The notes beneath the pieces were generated by a model, which had not been told where the DNA came from, did not search any database, and was given only the letters and a program-made list of their open reading frames with translations. From an uncultured Vibrio sp. (GTDB lineage: Bacteria; Pseudomonadota; Gammaproteobacteria; Enterobacterales; Vibrionaceae): a stretch of 64,000 bases of DNA. Positions 17,360 through 25,624 of this stretch are shown here, in pieces. The DNA lies in the NCBI RefSeq assembly GCF_947488985.1, contig NZ_CANLBV010000013.1, positions 1 to 64,000 of the forward strand, in the 5' to 3' direction. Position 1 is the first letter of the stretch; every line of letters starts with the position of its first letter. The position numbers were made by a program, and so were the translations under genes.

Positions 17360-19384
17360 ATGAGATATACCCCCACACTCAAGTTGAGTACTCGATTGGT
17401 GGCATTTGTCACTGTGATCGTTATCAGTGCGATGTTCATTCTGTTTATTGGTGCCACGCTTTCGTTTAAGCGTATCGGGCAAGAGTATTTAGACCATTAC
17501 TTGGTGGGTATTGTCGAGGTTGTCGATAAAGAGATGGAAGACCCAGACGCGGCATACTCGATGCAGCGTTGGATGCCAAAGATGCTACAGGCGAGTAATA
17601 TTGTTGAGATGAAGTTCTCAAACACGACTGGCATCGTTTATCGCTTCAAAGATACCTCCCCGCAAATTGATCCCAACCTTCTTTATGAAAAAAGCTTTTC
17701 CTTAGAGCGCAATGAAGGCTATCGAATCGAATTCAAAGCCCTGCCTCCGTACATTGGTTATAGCTATTCAATGGAAGCGATGTGGTCGATAACTTTGGCG
17801 GTCGCTTTGATCATCTTTTGTCTCGTTCGTGGTGTTCACTGGTTGAAAGAGCAGTTAATGGGGTCAGAAATGCTCGAGGAGCGAGGCCGGATGTTGCTCG
17901 CTGGTCAGGTCGAAGCGCATGCCAAAGGGGATGAGCGAGAGTGGCCCTATACCGCCAGTGAAGCCCTTGATGTGCTGATTGAAGAGCTGCAAGATGCTCG
18001 CCAAGAGCGCAGTCGCTTCGACACCTTTATTCGTACTCATACCTTCCTTGATAAACTCACTGGTACCGCCAATCGTGTGCTGTTTGATAATAAGCTCGAA
18101 TCCGCACTGCAAGAAAGTGGCGCCCGAGGTGGGATCTTACTAATACGTATCGATGAATGGGAGCAGGTGCGTGATGCCAATGATAAGCCAACCGCCGACG
18201 GCTTTATTATTGAAGTGGGTGAGGTGCTGTCGAATATTGTTCAGCGTTACCCGGATGTAATTTTTTCTCGCTACTATGAAGCGGACTTTGCGGTATTTAT
18301 TCCTCATCAAGGCGCAAAGGAAGTCGCGACTTTGGCGGCGCAATGTTTAAGGCAGCTCGATAAGCTCACCCCACCCGAGCCTTTAGCATCTGACAATTGG
18401 TGTCATATTGGTGTGACCATGTACATAGAGGGTGAGCGTCATAGCCAGATCATGAATGAGACGGAAACCGCTTTAAAAAGCGCTCAACTGGAGCGCATTA
18501 ATAACTGGAGCCGTTACCCTAAATTAAATAACAATGAGAGTGATCGAGGCAGCGTTCGTTGGCGAACATTGCTTGATAAAGCACTGCTACCAGATAATTT
18601 AGTAATATTTGTTCAGCGGTGTTATCTTGTGTCAGAGATTGGTCAAGCCAATGAATTGCATAGGGAAGTATTCACTAGAATTCATGATCCTGACAAAGGT
18701 TTGTTAAAAGCCTCGCGCTTTATGCCTGCGGTAGAGCAAATTGGCTATCAGGCTCAAATGGATCAATCCGTTTTGCAAGTTTTGTTGGCGACGTTGAAAA
18801 AATCAACCAGCACCGCAAACTATTCGGTGAATCTCAATGTCACCCCATTTGCCAACAAATCGTATTTGAAGTGGTTCAGATATGAGTTATTACAGCTCTC
18901 TCATCAGCACCGTTCTCAGCTCGCTTTTGAGTTTTCAGAGGGGCACCTCATTGCCCATCTTGATTATATGAGACCTGTAGTGAAAATGTTGCGGGGCTTA
19001 GGCTGTAAAGTGATTGTGGGTCAGTCTGGACGAACGATTGTCAGCACTCACTACATCAAAGACTTAAAGGTCGATTATCTTAAGCTGCATCGAAGCCTTA
19101 TTAAGAAAATCGATCAGAGGCATGAGAACCAACTGTTTGTTCGCAGTTTAATAGGCGCGTGCGGTGACGCTGCCACGCAAGTGATCGCGGTTGGGGTCGA
19201 GACCAAACAAGAGAAGAATACCTTGATAGAGCTCGGCATTAATGGTTATCAAGGTCGATATTTCGATGCAGAGAAACAGATGATCCCTGAGCCCAATCGA
19301 GCAGAAAATGCAGTAAAAACCGTGAACACAGAATCCGTAGTAAAAGTGGGTCGAAGAAACCGATGGCGTAAGAGTAGTAGTTAA
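17360..19384 (+). CDS. csrD: CsrD/MshH, degenerate GGDEF-EAL membrane protein
   Basis: CsrD (MshH in Vibrio MSHA loci) targets CsrB-type sRNAs for RNase E decay and so affects CsrA activity. The protein has 674 aa. Two N-terminal membrane spans (about 12-35 and 138-158) enclose a periplasmic loop, and a HAMP-like region leads into tandem GGDEF and EAL folds. Both active sites are lost: RYYEADF stands where GGDEF should be (about residue 305) and ELHREVF replaces the EAL motif (about 430). It therefore should neither make nor degrade c-di-GMP. I use ATG 17360; a TTG start at 17339 would add seven residues. It is followed two bases later by mshI. Confidence 0.88.
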   Translation: MRYTPTLKLSTRLVAFVTVIVISAMFILFIGATLSFKRIGQEYLDHYLVGIVEVVDKEMEDPDAAYSMQRWMPKMLQASNIVEMKFSNTTGIVYRFKDTSPQIDPNLLYEKSFSLERNEGYRIEFKALPPYIGYSYSMEAMWSITLAVALIIFCLVRGVHWLKEQLMGSEMLEERGRMLLAGQVEAHAKGDEREWPYTASEALDVLIEELQDARQERSRFDTFIRTHTFLDKLTGTANRVLFDNKLESALQESGARGGILLIRIDEWEQVRDANDKPTADGFIIEVGEVLSNIVQRYPDVIFSRYYEADFAVFIPHQGAKEVATLAAQCLRQLDKLTPPEPLASDNWCHIGVTMYIEGERHSQIMNETETALKSAQLERINNWSRYPKLNNNESDRGSVRWRTLLDKALLPDNLVIFVQRCYLVSEIGQANELHREVFTRIHDPDKGLLKASRFMPAVEQIGYQAQMDQSVLQVLLATLKKSTSTANYSVNLNVTPFANKSYLKWFRYELLQLSHQHRSQLAFEFSEGHLIAHLDYMRPVVKMLRGLGCKVIVGQSGRTIVSTHYIKDLKVDYLKLHRSLIKKIDQRHENQLFVRSLIGACGDAATQVIAVGVETKQEKNTLIELGINGYQGRYFDAEKQMIPEPNRAENAVKTVNTESVVKVGRRNRWRKSSS

Positions 19385-19386
19385 GC

Positions 19387-20925
19387 ATGAATTTTAAAGC
19401 GATGTTAGACAAGCTGAAGCCCGCAAATAGCAAAGGCTGTTCGCAAGTGGTCCTGCTGGGCAATGACACTGTTTATGTTTCATCGACAGATAAAGATAAA
19501 GACCTGCACATCACCCGTATTCCACTGGTCAATGGGGATTGGGAAAGCGCACTCAAACAATCGCTGCAGAGCGAAGCGTTTACCAGCCACAGCCTGCAAT
19601 TGATTGTTTGTGCCAGTTACTACCAAACCTATCAGATTGATAAGCCCGAGCTCCCAGAGAGTGAATGGTCGGTTGCACTGCCTTTCTTACTCAAAGACCT
19701 GGTGACGGAAAGGGTCACAGATATCACCGCGAGTGCGGTCGCGTTGCCTACCTCAAATAAGTTACAAGTGTATGTGTTACCGACAAAACTGTTAGATAAG
19801 CTGGTTACTGTCGCGGCATCAGCGCAAGTTGAGCTTAAAGGGATCGCCCCTGAAGATGAAGTTTGGGGTGACAGTGCCGGTGAACTCTCGAATTTTTTGC
19901 TGTTGCAGAGAAGCGCCAACTCACACTTTAAACTAGGCGCATTTGTTGACCATACCCTGTGTTTTCAAAGAACGATTCGTAGCGTCGTCCCGCCTTTAAC
20001 TGGAGTAGCATCCAGTGCGTTGCAGTTAGACGGCCTTGCTTTAGAGTTGCAACGTGCCATTGATTATCTCTCTTCTCAAATCAAAGGTACTCAGCTCCAT
20101 CAGCTGAAAATCTGTTGTGATGAAGAAGATGAAGCAGAACTACAAAGTGCGTTAAACAACACCCTGAGCTCGAGCGTCTCTCTGTTAGTTGAGACGGAGC
20201 GAGTTGAGAGACCGTTAGCTGAGAGTCAGCGGGTTGAGGGAGAGCGAGTTGAAAGTAAGGTAGCTGAAGATCTGTCAGTCGCAGGGCAGCGACCAAGCTC
20301 GGAAAGCCTGTTGACTAAGCTAGCGGCTGAAAAAGACGCGTTTAAGGTTAACCTTTACCCAGAACACCTAAAGCCTCAAAAAGAGTATTTTACCCTGACC
20401 AATGTTGTCGCAAGTTGGGGGCTTATCAGTGTCTTGCTGCTGGGCTACTACTTTGTGATGCACTATCAAGCGGCTAATTTAGGTCAAGCATTAGCCGCGC
20501 TGCAGCAAGAGTCGAATCAGCTTAATCAGCAAGTGAAGCAGTTGAATAGCCAGCTAGTCAAGCATAAACCGTCTCCGGAAAAAGTGGCAGCGGTAGCGCG
20601 TCTTAAGCGGGAAACTCAGGCAAAAAAAGAGGCACTGAAGGCGGTTGGACAATACGATCAATCGCAACAAATTGGCTATTCAGGCGTGATGAATTCTCTG
20701 GCTAAATTAGGTCGCAATGACATCTCTCTTTCGCATATCTACATGAATCACAATACGTTAGATCTGAGTGGTCTCGCTCGTAATGCGAATGTCGTCCCCA
20801 ACTGGATTGGTCAGTTTAAAGGTGAACTTAATCTGGTCGGACGTACCTTTGAGCAGCTCAAAATAGGTCGTAATGAACAAGATGTGGTGACGTTTGAGTT
20901 AAGTACCCGTAGGGAGAGCAAATAA
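19387..20925 (+). CDS. mshI: MSHA biogenesis protein MshI
   Basis: MshI is an inner-membrane assembly protein of the MSHA pilus, thought to combine a PilM-like cytoplasmic part with a PilN-like membrane part. The N-terminal region (about 1-250) is the cytoplasmic domain. A charged linker (about 258-300) holds imperfect repeats of ERVE/RVEGERVE. One membrane span (about 338-360) precedes a coiled coil rich in Q/L heptads (about 368-400) and a periplasmic end. At 512 aa it begins two bases after csrD and its TAA overlaps the next ATG. Assignment rests mainly on position and architecture. Confidence 0.85.
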   Translation: MNFKAMLDKLKPANSKGCSQVVLLGNDTVYVSSTDKDKDLHITRIPLVNGDWESALKQSLQSEAFTSHSLQLIVCASYYQTYQIDKPELPESEWSVALPFLLKDLVTERVTDITASAVALPTSNKLQVYVLPTKLLDKLVTVAASAQVELKGIAPEDEVWGDSAGELSNFLLLQRSANSHFKLGAFVDHTLCFQRTIRSVVPPLTGVASSALQLDGLALELQRAIDYLSSQIKGTQLHQLKICCDEEDEAELQSALNNTLSSSVSLLVETERVERPLAESQRVEGERVESKVAEDLSVAGQRPSSESLLTKLAAEKDAFKVNLYPEHLKPQKEYFTLTNVVASWGLISVLLLGYYFVMHYQAANLGQALAALQQESNQLNQQVKQLNSQLVKHKPSPEKVAAVARLKRETQAKKEALKAVGQYDQSQQIGYSGVMNSLAKLGRNDISLSHIYMNHNTLDLSGLARNANVVPNWIGQFKGELNLVGRTFEQLKIGRNEQDVVTFELSTRRESK

Positions 20926-21572
20926 TGCAGCAGTGGAAACAGTTTAGCGATAAGTTTCTTGCATTAAGTCAGCGAGAAAAGTGGCTGATCCTGATATCTG
21001 GTTTAGTTGGTTTTACCATGCTGATCTTCACGTTACTGGTTGAGCCTGTGTATCTCGATTTACAGGCGAAAAAAGCTCAGACGATGAGCCTCACTCAGTC
21101 GAATCAGAGGCTGCAGGGTGAGCAACTGCTTCTACAGGCGAAGTTAAACAAAGATCCAGACCAAGAGATTGATCTCGAGTTAAACAGGCTGCTGGTGGAG
21201 AGCCAAGATCTTTCACTGGAATTGGCTGAGATTGTTGATGGCTTAATTTCACCTTCTCAAATGTCGCAATTGTTGGAAAGCGTTCTGAGCGCAGGCAGTG
21301 GGCTCAAGCTTGAATCTCTTGAGTCACTAAAGCCTGAATCGATCTCAAAGAATAAAGAGACCAGTGAGTATTCCGGCTACTTTCTCCACCCTGTGAGAAT
21401 GGAATTAACGGGCAGCTATTTTGATATCTCAAATTACCTTCAAGCACTCGAGTCTCTACCAGTAAGCTATTACTGGCGCACCTTTGAATATACGGTTGAA
21501 GAGTACCCTAAAGCTCGGTTGGTGTTTGAGGTCTACACGCTAGGTACCAGACAGGAGTTTATCGGTGGTTAG
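20925..21572 (+). CDS. mshJ: MSHA biogenesis protein MshJ (PilO-like)
   Basis: A 215-aa bitopic inner-membrane protein: short cytoplasmic N-terminus, one membrane span (about 22-42), a coiled coil and a periplasmic ferredoxin-like region, as in PilO/GspM. It should pair with MshI and MshK to connect the platform to the secretin. The start overlaps the mshI stop by one base, with GGGAG upstream. It also overlaps mshK, which indicates translational coupling. Confidence 0.85.
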   Translation: MQQWKQFSDKFLALSQREKWLILISGLVGFTMLIFTLLVEPVYLDLQAKKAQTMSLTQSNQRLQGEQLLLQAKLNKDPDQEIDLELNRLLVESQDLSLELAEIVDGLISPSQMSQLLESVLSAGSGLKLESLESLKPESISKNKETSEYSGYFLHPVRMELTGSYFDISNYLQALESLPVSYYWRTFEYTVEEYPKARLVFEVYTLGTRQEFIGG

Positions 21573-21900
21573 AACGATATTGTTGTCCTTAGTTGTCAGT
21601 AGTAGCCAAATCGCTTGGGCTGCGCAAGATCCAACTGCACCGCTTGGTTGGCAAACGCCGCAACAAAAAGCAGCGCCAACCAAACAGGCACCAACTCGTT
21701 ATCGCTTGCCTTCATTGGAAAGCATTGTGTGTAAAGGCGATGCACCTTGCTATGCCATCATGAACGGTCACGTCCTTGAACAAGGAGAAGCGATCAAAGG
21801 CTATCGAGTTAAGAACATTAATCCAGAGTACGTCACTCTGCAGAGAAGCTCTCAACATTGGAAGTTAGAGATGTTCTCTTTAGATATTAAGAAAAATTAA
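21565..21900 (+). CDS. mshK: MSHA biogenesis protein MshK (PilP-like)
   Basis: A 111-aa exported protein with a signal peptide (LLSLVVSSSQIAWA) and a compact C-terminal domain (about 48-105) resembling the HR domain of PilP/GspC, which contacts the secretin. Two Cys residues in CKGDAPC could form a disulfide. The start is GTG 21565 with AGGAG seven bases upstream, overlapping the mshJ end by eight bases. There is no lipobox, unlike true PilP lipoproteins. Confidence 0.82.
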   Translation: MVRTILLSLVVSSSQIAWAAQDPTAPLGWQTPQQKAAPTKQAPTRYRLPSLESIVCKGDAPCYAIMNGHVLEQGEAIKGYRVKNINPEYVTLQRSSQHWKLEMFSLDIKKN

Positions 21901-21915
21901 GGTTTGAGATAAGAC

Positions 21916-23538
21916 ATGCGTAAACTTGTAGTAGCAATTCTAGTGTCATCTTTAGTCGGCTGTTCGATGGGACATCGAGACCCGGTTGAGATCAAAGAGT
22001 CTTTAAACGAATCGATTAATGAATCCAACAGCAAAGCGCTGCATGAACTCCCTTCGTCGGTACAAGATGACCTGATGCCGCAGTTCAATGCTGAGGATAT
22101 GGCGTCAGGAGTGGAAACGGTTAAGCGTTTTCGTATTCAGGCCAAAGATGTCGAAGCGAGAACCTTTTTTGCGAGCTTAGTGAAAGGCACCGAGTACAGT
22201 GCGGCGATTCACCCAAGCGTGGCTGGTCAGCTTACCCTAAACCTGACCGATGTTACGTTAGACGAAGTGCTGGCGGTTGCTCAAGATATGTATGGCTACG
22301 ATATTGAAAAGCGTGGCAAAGTGATTCAGGTTTACCCTGCGGGCCTGCGAACGGTGACGATCCCTGTGGATTATCTACAAGTGAAGCGTTCTGGTCGCTC
22401 ATTGACGACCATCACCAACGGGACGATCACCAACTCAGACTCCAATTCTTCAAGCTCGAATTCGTCAAGTTCATCTAACTCTTCAAGCTCATCAGATTCG
22501 ACATCAAGTGGGGGGACTGAGATTGAGACCACCTCTGAAAGCGATTTTTGGCCGCAACTTGAGGCCGCGGTAGCACACCTTATTGGCAGTGGCGATGGAC
22601 AAAGTGTGGTGGTGACCCCGCAGGCCAGTGTGATTACGGTACGTGCTTACCCGGATGAGATTCGTGAAGTTCGCGAGTTCTTAGGTATTTCTCAGAAGCG
22701 TTTACAACGTCAGGTGATCTTGGAAGCTAAGATCATGGAAGTGACGCTCAGTGATGGCTATCAACAGGGCATCAGTTGGTCGAATTTATCCAAATCGATA
22801 GGCAGTGGTGGGGTGGTTATTGACCGTCCGCTCAGTACCTTGCCGCCGCTAGATGCGATCGGTTCACTGCTCGGTGGGCAAACCAATGTCACTATTTCGG
22901 ATGGCAGTTTCGAGGCCGTTCTGAGCTTTATGGACACGCAAGGTGATCTTAACGTACTTTCTAGTCCAAGAGTGACCGCGGCGAATAACCAAAAGGCCGT
23001 GATTAAAGTCGGTACGGATGAGTACTTCGTGACGGATTTATCCAGTGCCGTTGGCAGTGGTGATAACGCCAACGTTGCCCCTGAGGTTGAGCTAACCCCA
23101 TTCTTCTCGGGTATTTCTTTGGATGTCACCCCACAAATTGATGATAAAGGCAGCGTGTTCTTACATGTACACCCTGCAGTTATTGAAGTTGATGAAGAGG
23201 TGAAAGAGCTGAATTTGGGTTCAACGACAGGTCTCGTGTCTCTTCCTTTAGCAAAAAGCTCGATTCGTGAATCGGATTCAGTGATTCGTGCTCAAGATGG
23301 CGATGTGGTCGTGATTGGCGGCTTGATGAAATCCAATACCACGGATGTGACTTCTAAAGTCCCATTCTTTGGTGACATTCCCGCATTGGGCCACTTGTTC
23401 CGTAATACCACTCAACTGACGCAAAAAACCGAGCTGGTGATTTTATTAAAACCAACCATTGTTGGTGTGAACACTTGGCAAACAGAGTTAGAGCGTTCTC
23501 GAGATCTGATCCAGCAGTGGTTTCCCGATGAAAAATAA
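21916..23538 (+). CDS. mshL: MSHA secretin MshL
   Basis: MshL forms the outer-membrane channel through which the pilus exits. The 540-aa lipoprotein has a signal ending LVGC (Cys16 lipidated), an N-domain (about 65-160), an extreme Ser/Asn-rich linker (about 172-199), a second N-domain with VVVTPQASVITVRAYPDEI, and the secretin C-domain with VLSSPRVTAANNQKAVIKVG and VVVIGGLMKS. Length and order fit PilQ/GspD relatives of the MshL group. It follows mshK by 15 bp. Confidence 0.93.
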   Translation: MRKLVVAILVSSLVGCSMGHRDPVEIKESLNESINESNSKALHELPSSVQDDLMPQFNAEDMASGVETVKRFRIQAKDVEARTFFASLVKGTEYSAAIHPSVAGQLTLNLTDVTLDEVLAVAQDMYGYDIEKRGKVIQVYPAGLRTVTIPVDYLQVKRSGRSLTTITNGTITNSDSNSSSSNSSSSSNSSSSSDSTSSGGTEIETTSESDFWPQLEAAVAHLIGSGDGQSVVVTPQASVITVRAYPDEIREVREFLGISQKRLQRQVILEAKIMEVTLSDGYQQGISWSNLSKSIGSGGVVIDRPLSTLPPLDAIGSLLGGQTNVTISDGSFEAVLSFMDTQGDLNVLSSPRVTAANNQKAVIKVGTDEYFVTDLSSAVGSGDNANVAPEVELTPFFSGISLDVTPQIDDKGSVFLHVHPAVIEVDEEVKELNLGSTTGLVSLPLAKSSIRESDSVIRAQDGDVVVIGGLMKSNTTDVTSKVPFFGDIPALGHLFRNTTQLTQKTELVILLKPTIVGVNTWQTELERSRDLIQQWFPDEK

Positions 23539-23591
23539 CGGGTCATTTTCTCAATCCAGATTGGCAGTGTCTCACTAAGCTAGGTTGCCGT

Positions 23592-24437
23592 ATGTATCAA
23601 GCTCACTTTGGTTTTGAACAGCTGCCATTCTCCCTCACGCCAAACACCGATTTCTTTTATGGTTTAGCGCCTCACTTTGAAGCGATTCAGACCGTTATAT
23701 CGGCGTTAGAGATGGGCGAGGGGCTGATTAAGGTCAGCGGAGAAGTAGGCACCGGGAAGACCATGGTTTGTCGAATGCTGGTGAATCACCTCAACGACTG
23801 TACGGCCTTAATCTACCTGCCCAATCCGGTACTTTCTGGTGCTGAGTTACGCCAAGCAGTGGCGAAAGAGCTGGGTTTGACTATCGACAACCCAGCGACC
23901 TTAGTTGATCGCATCCAACATAAATTAATTGAATTGCACACCTCTGGTTTAAGGGTGATCGCGATTCTTGATGAGGCGCAAGCGCTATCGGATGAAGCGC
24001 TCGAAACATTGCGGCTGTTTGGCAATCTGGAAACGGAAGACAAAAAACTCCTGCAAATCGTGTTACTGGGACAGCCTGAATTAGATGCTCGATTAGAGGC
24101 TTATCATCTTCGGCAGTTTCGTCAGAGGATCACCTTTAATTCAACGCTAAGGCCGCTGACTCTCGATGAAACGGCGGCGTATATTGATAGCCGGCTGTCG
24201 AAATCTGGTGGCAGCCCAGAGCTGTTCAGTTTGAACCAAAAAAAGGCGATTTTCCGCTCTTCGTTAGGGATCCCAAGATTGATCAATCAAATCTGTCACA
24301 AGGCGCTGTTACTTTCGTTCAGTGAAGATAAGCGAAGCGTCGACAATCAACATCTGTTTTCAGCCATGCATGACACATACGATGTATCTAAACCTAAATT
24401 TAAAACGCCAATACTGTGGGGCTGGAATTTATTATGA
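23592..24437 (+). CDS. mshM: MSHA biogenesis ATPase MshM (ExeA-like)
   Basis: A 281-aa AAA+ ATPase of the ExeA/GspA type. Walker A is GEVGTGKT (residues 50-57) and Walker B is VIAILDEAQ. In the related ExeA system the ATPase helps place the secretin in the cell wall; MshM presumably does this for MshL. It lacks the C-terminal membrane and peptidoglycan-binding part of ExeA. Its TGA overlaps the mshN ATG (ATGA). Confidence 0.88.
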   Translation: MYQAHFGFEQLPFSLTPNTDFFYGLAPHFEAIQTVISALEMGEGLIKVSGEVGTGKTMVCRMLVNHLNDCTALIYLPNPVLSGAELRQAVAKELGLTIDNPATLVDRIQHKLIELHTSGLRVIAILDEAQALSDEALETLRLFGNLETEDKKLLQIVLLGQPELDARLEAYHLRQFRQRITFNSTLRPLTLDETAAYIDSRLSKSGGSPELFSLNQKKAIFRSSLGIPRLINQICHKALLLSFSEDKRSVDNQHLFSAMHDTYDVSKPKFKTPILWGWNLL

Positions 24438-25624
24438 GCGTGATTAATAACGCCTTGTCTGAATTGGCAAAGAAAGAATCAACCACGTCAGTTGAAGCTG
24501 CTGTGGTACCGAAAGTCAAAACACGCTCGCCGCTAGTGTGGATCGCCGCTGGCTTTACCCTCAGTTTGGCGATGGGCGGATGGGCGATATCACAAGGTCC
24601 AGTGGTTGATAACTCGATCTCAACCCGAGACATTGAGGTCTTGGTCGTTGATAGCCCGAATGATTTCAGTGAGACGGCTGTGACTCAACCCTTGGTATCA
24701 CCAACCAAGAAATTGGTGTCGTCAGATTCAGTGAACCTTGCAGCAAACCTCCCTGCAAACCCTCTTGAGCAAGTCGCAAGCGCTCAAGTTGAGGCAGTGC
24801 CTGTATCGAATAAGCAAACACCGAACCCTGCTCAAGCGGCGACTTCTCAGGTAACAGCATCTCAGGTAACCACACCTCAGACAGTATCGCCCCCTGAGCA
24901 CGTGGCCCAGCCTCAGTCGGTCCCCAAACCTATCTTGATTGCAAGCGTGGCGAAAAGCCGCCCAACATCGAGCTCTGACGATACACAAGGCTCGGAAGAG
25001 AGCGGAATGCTGATTGAGCATGTTGAGTTAACGGCTGAGCAACTGTCGGCTAATGCACAAGCTCGAGCGCAGAAGGCGCTGGATGCCAACGATCTTAATG
25101 GGGCTCTGAAAGGCTATATCGAAGCTTTGCGTTACACCCCAAGAGATGAAGAGGCTCGTCAAAAACTGGCGCTGCTCTATTTTGGTAAGGGTGATACCCG
25201 TAAAGCTTACGAGCTGTTTCAGTCGGGGATAAAACTCAATACCAACAGTGAAAAGCTGCGCTTAGGCTTATCCAAACTGCTGGTTAAAGCCAAGCAGGAA
25301 GAAGCGGCGTTAAGCCCGTTAATTCACCTGCCACCTAATCCGACTCAAGGTTATTTAGCGATGCGTGCAGCGCTCAGTCAAAAATCACAGCATCAAGAGA
25401 TTGCCTTAGAGAGCTATCAAAAGCTGGTCGAAGTAGATTCAGAAAATGCTCGCTGGTGGTTAGGTCTTGCGATTCAACAAGAGCGTCAGTTGGACTTTAC
25501 GGCGGCAAAAACATCATACCAAGGGGCGCTAACTCGGGTCGGGATCTCATCTCAATCACAAAATTTTGTCCGTGACCGATTAAAAATACTCAAGGCGTTA
25601 GAGGAGAGTGGTGATGCAAATTAG
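24434..25624 (+). CDS. mshN: MSHA biogenesis protein MshN (TPR)
   Basis: A 396-aa protein with a short cytoplasmic N-terminus (MSVINNALSELAKKE), one membrane span (about 35-55), a Pro/Gln/Ser-rich periplasmic linker (about 60-190) and at least four TPR-like helical repeats (ALDANDLNGALKGYIEALRY, ALLYFGKGDTRKAYELFQSG and onwards). Its role in the pilus machine is not well defined; the TPRs suggest a scaffold, as for PilF/Tgl-type proteins. Start ATG 24434 overlaps the mshM stop; the GTG 18 bases earlier is less likely. Confidence 0.85.
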   Translation: MSVINNALSELAKKESTTSVEAAVVPKVKTRSPLVWIAAGFTLSLAMGGWAISQGPVVDNSISTRDIEVLVVDSPNDFSETAVTQPLVSPTKKLVSSDSVNLAANLPANPLEQVASAQVEAVPVSNKQTPNPAQAATSQVTASQVTTPQTVSPPEHVAQPQSVPKPILIASVAKSRPTSSSDDTQGSEESGMLIEHVELTAEQLSANAQARAQKALDANDLNGALKGYIEALRYTPRDEEARQKLALLYFGKGDTRKAYELFQSGIKLNTNSEKLRLGLSKLLVKAKQEEAALSPLIHLPPNPTQGYLAMRAALSQKSQHQEIALESYQKLVEVDSENARWWLGLAIQQERQLDFTAAKTSYQGALTRVGISSQSQNFVRDRLKILKALEESGDAN

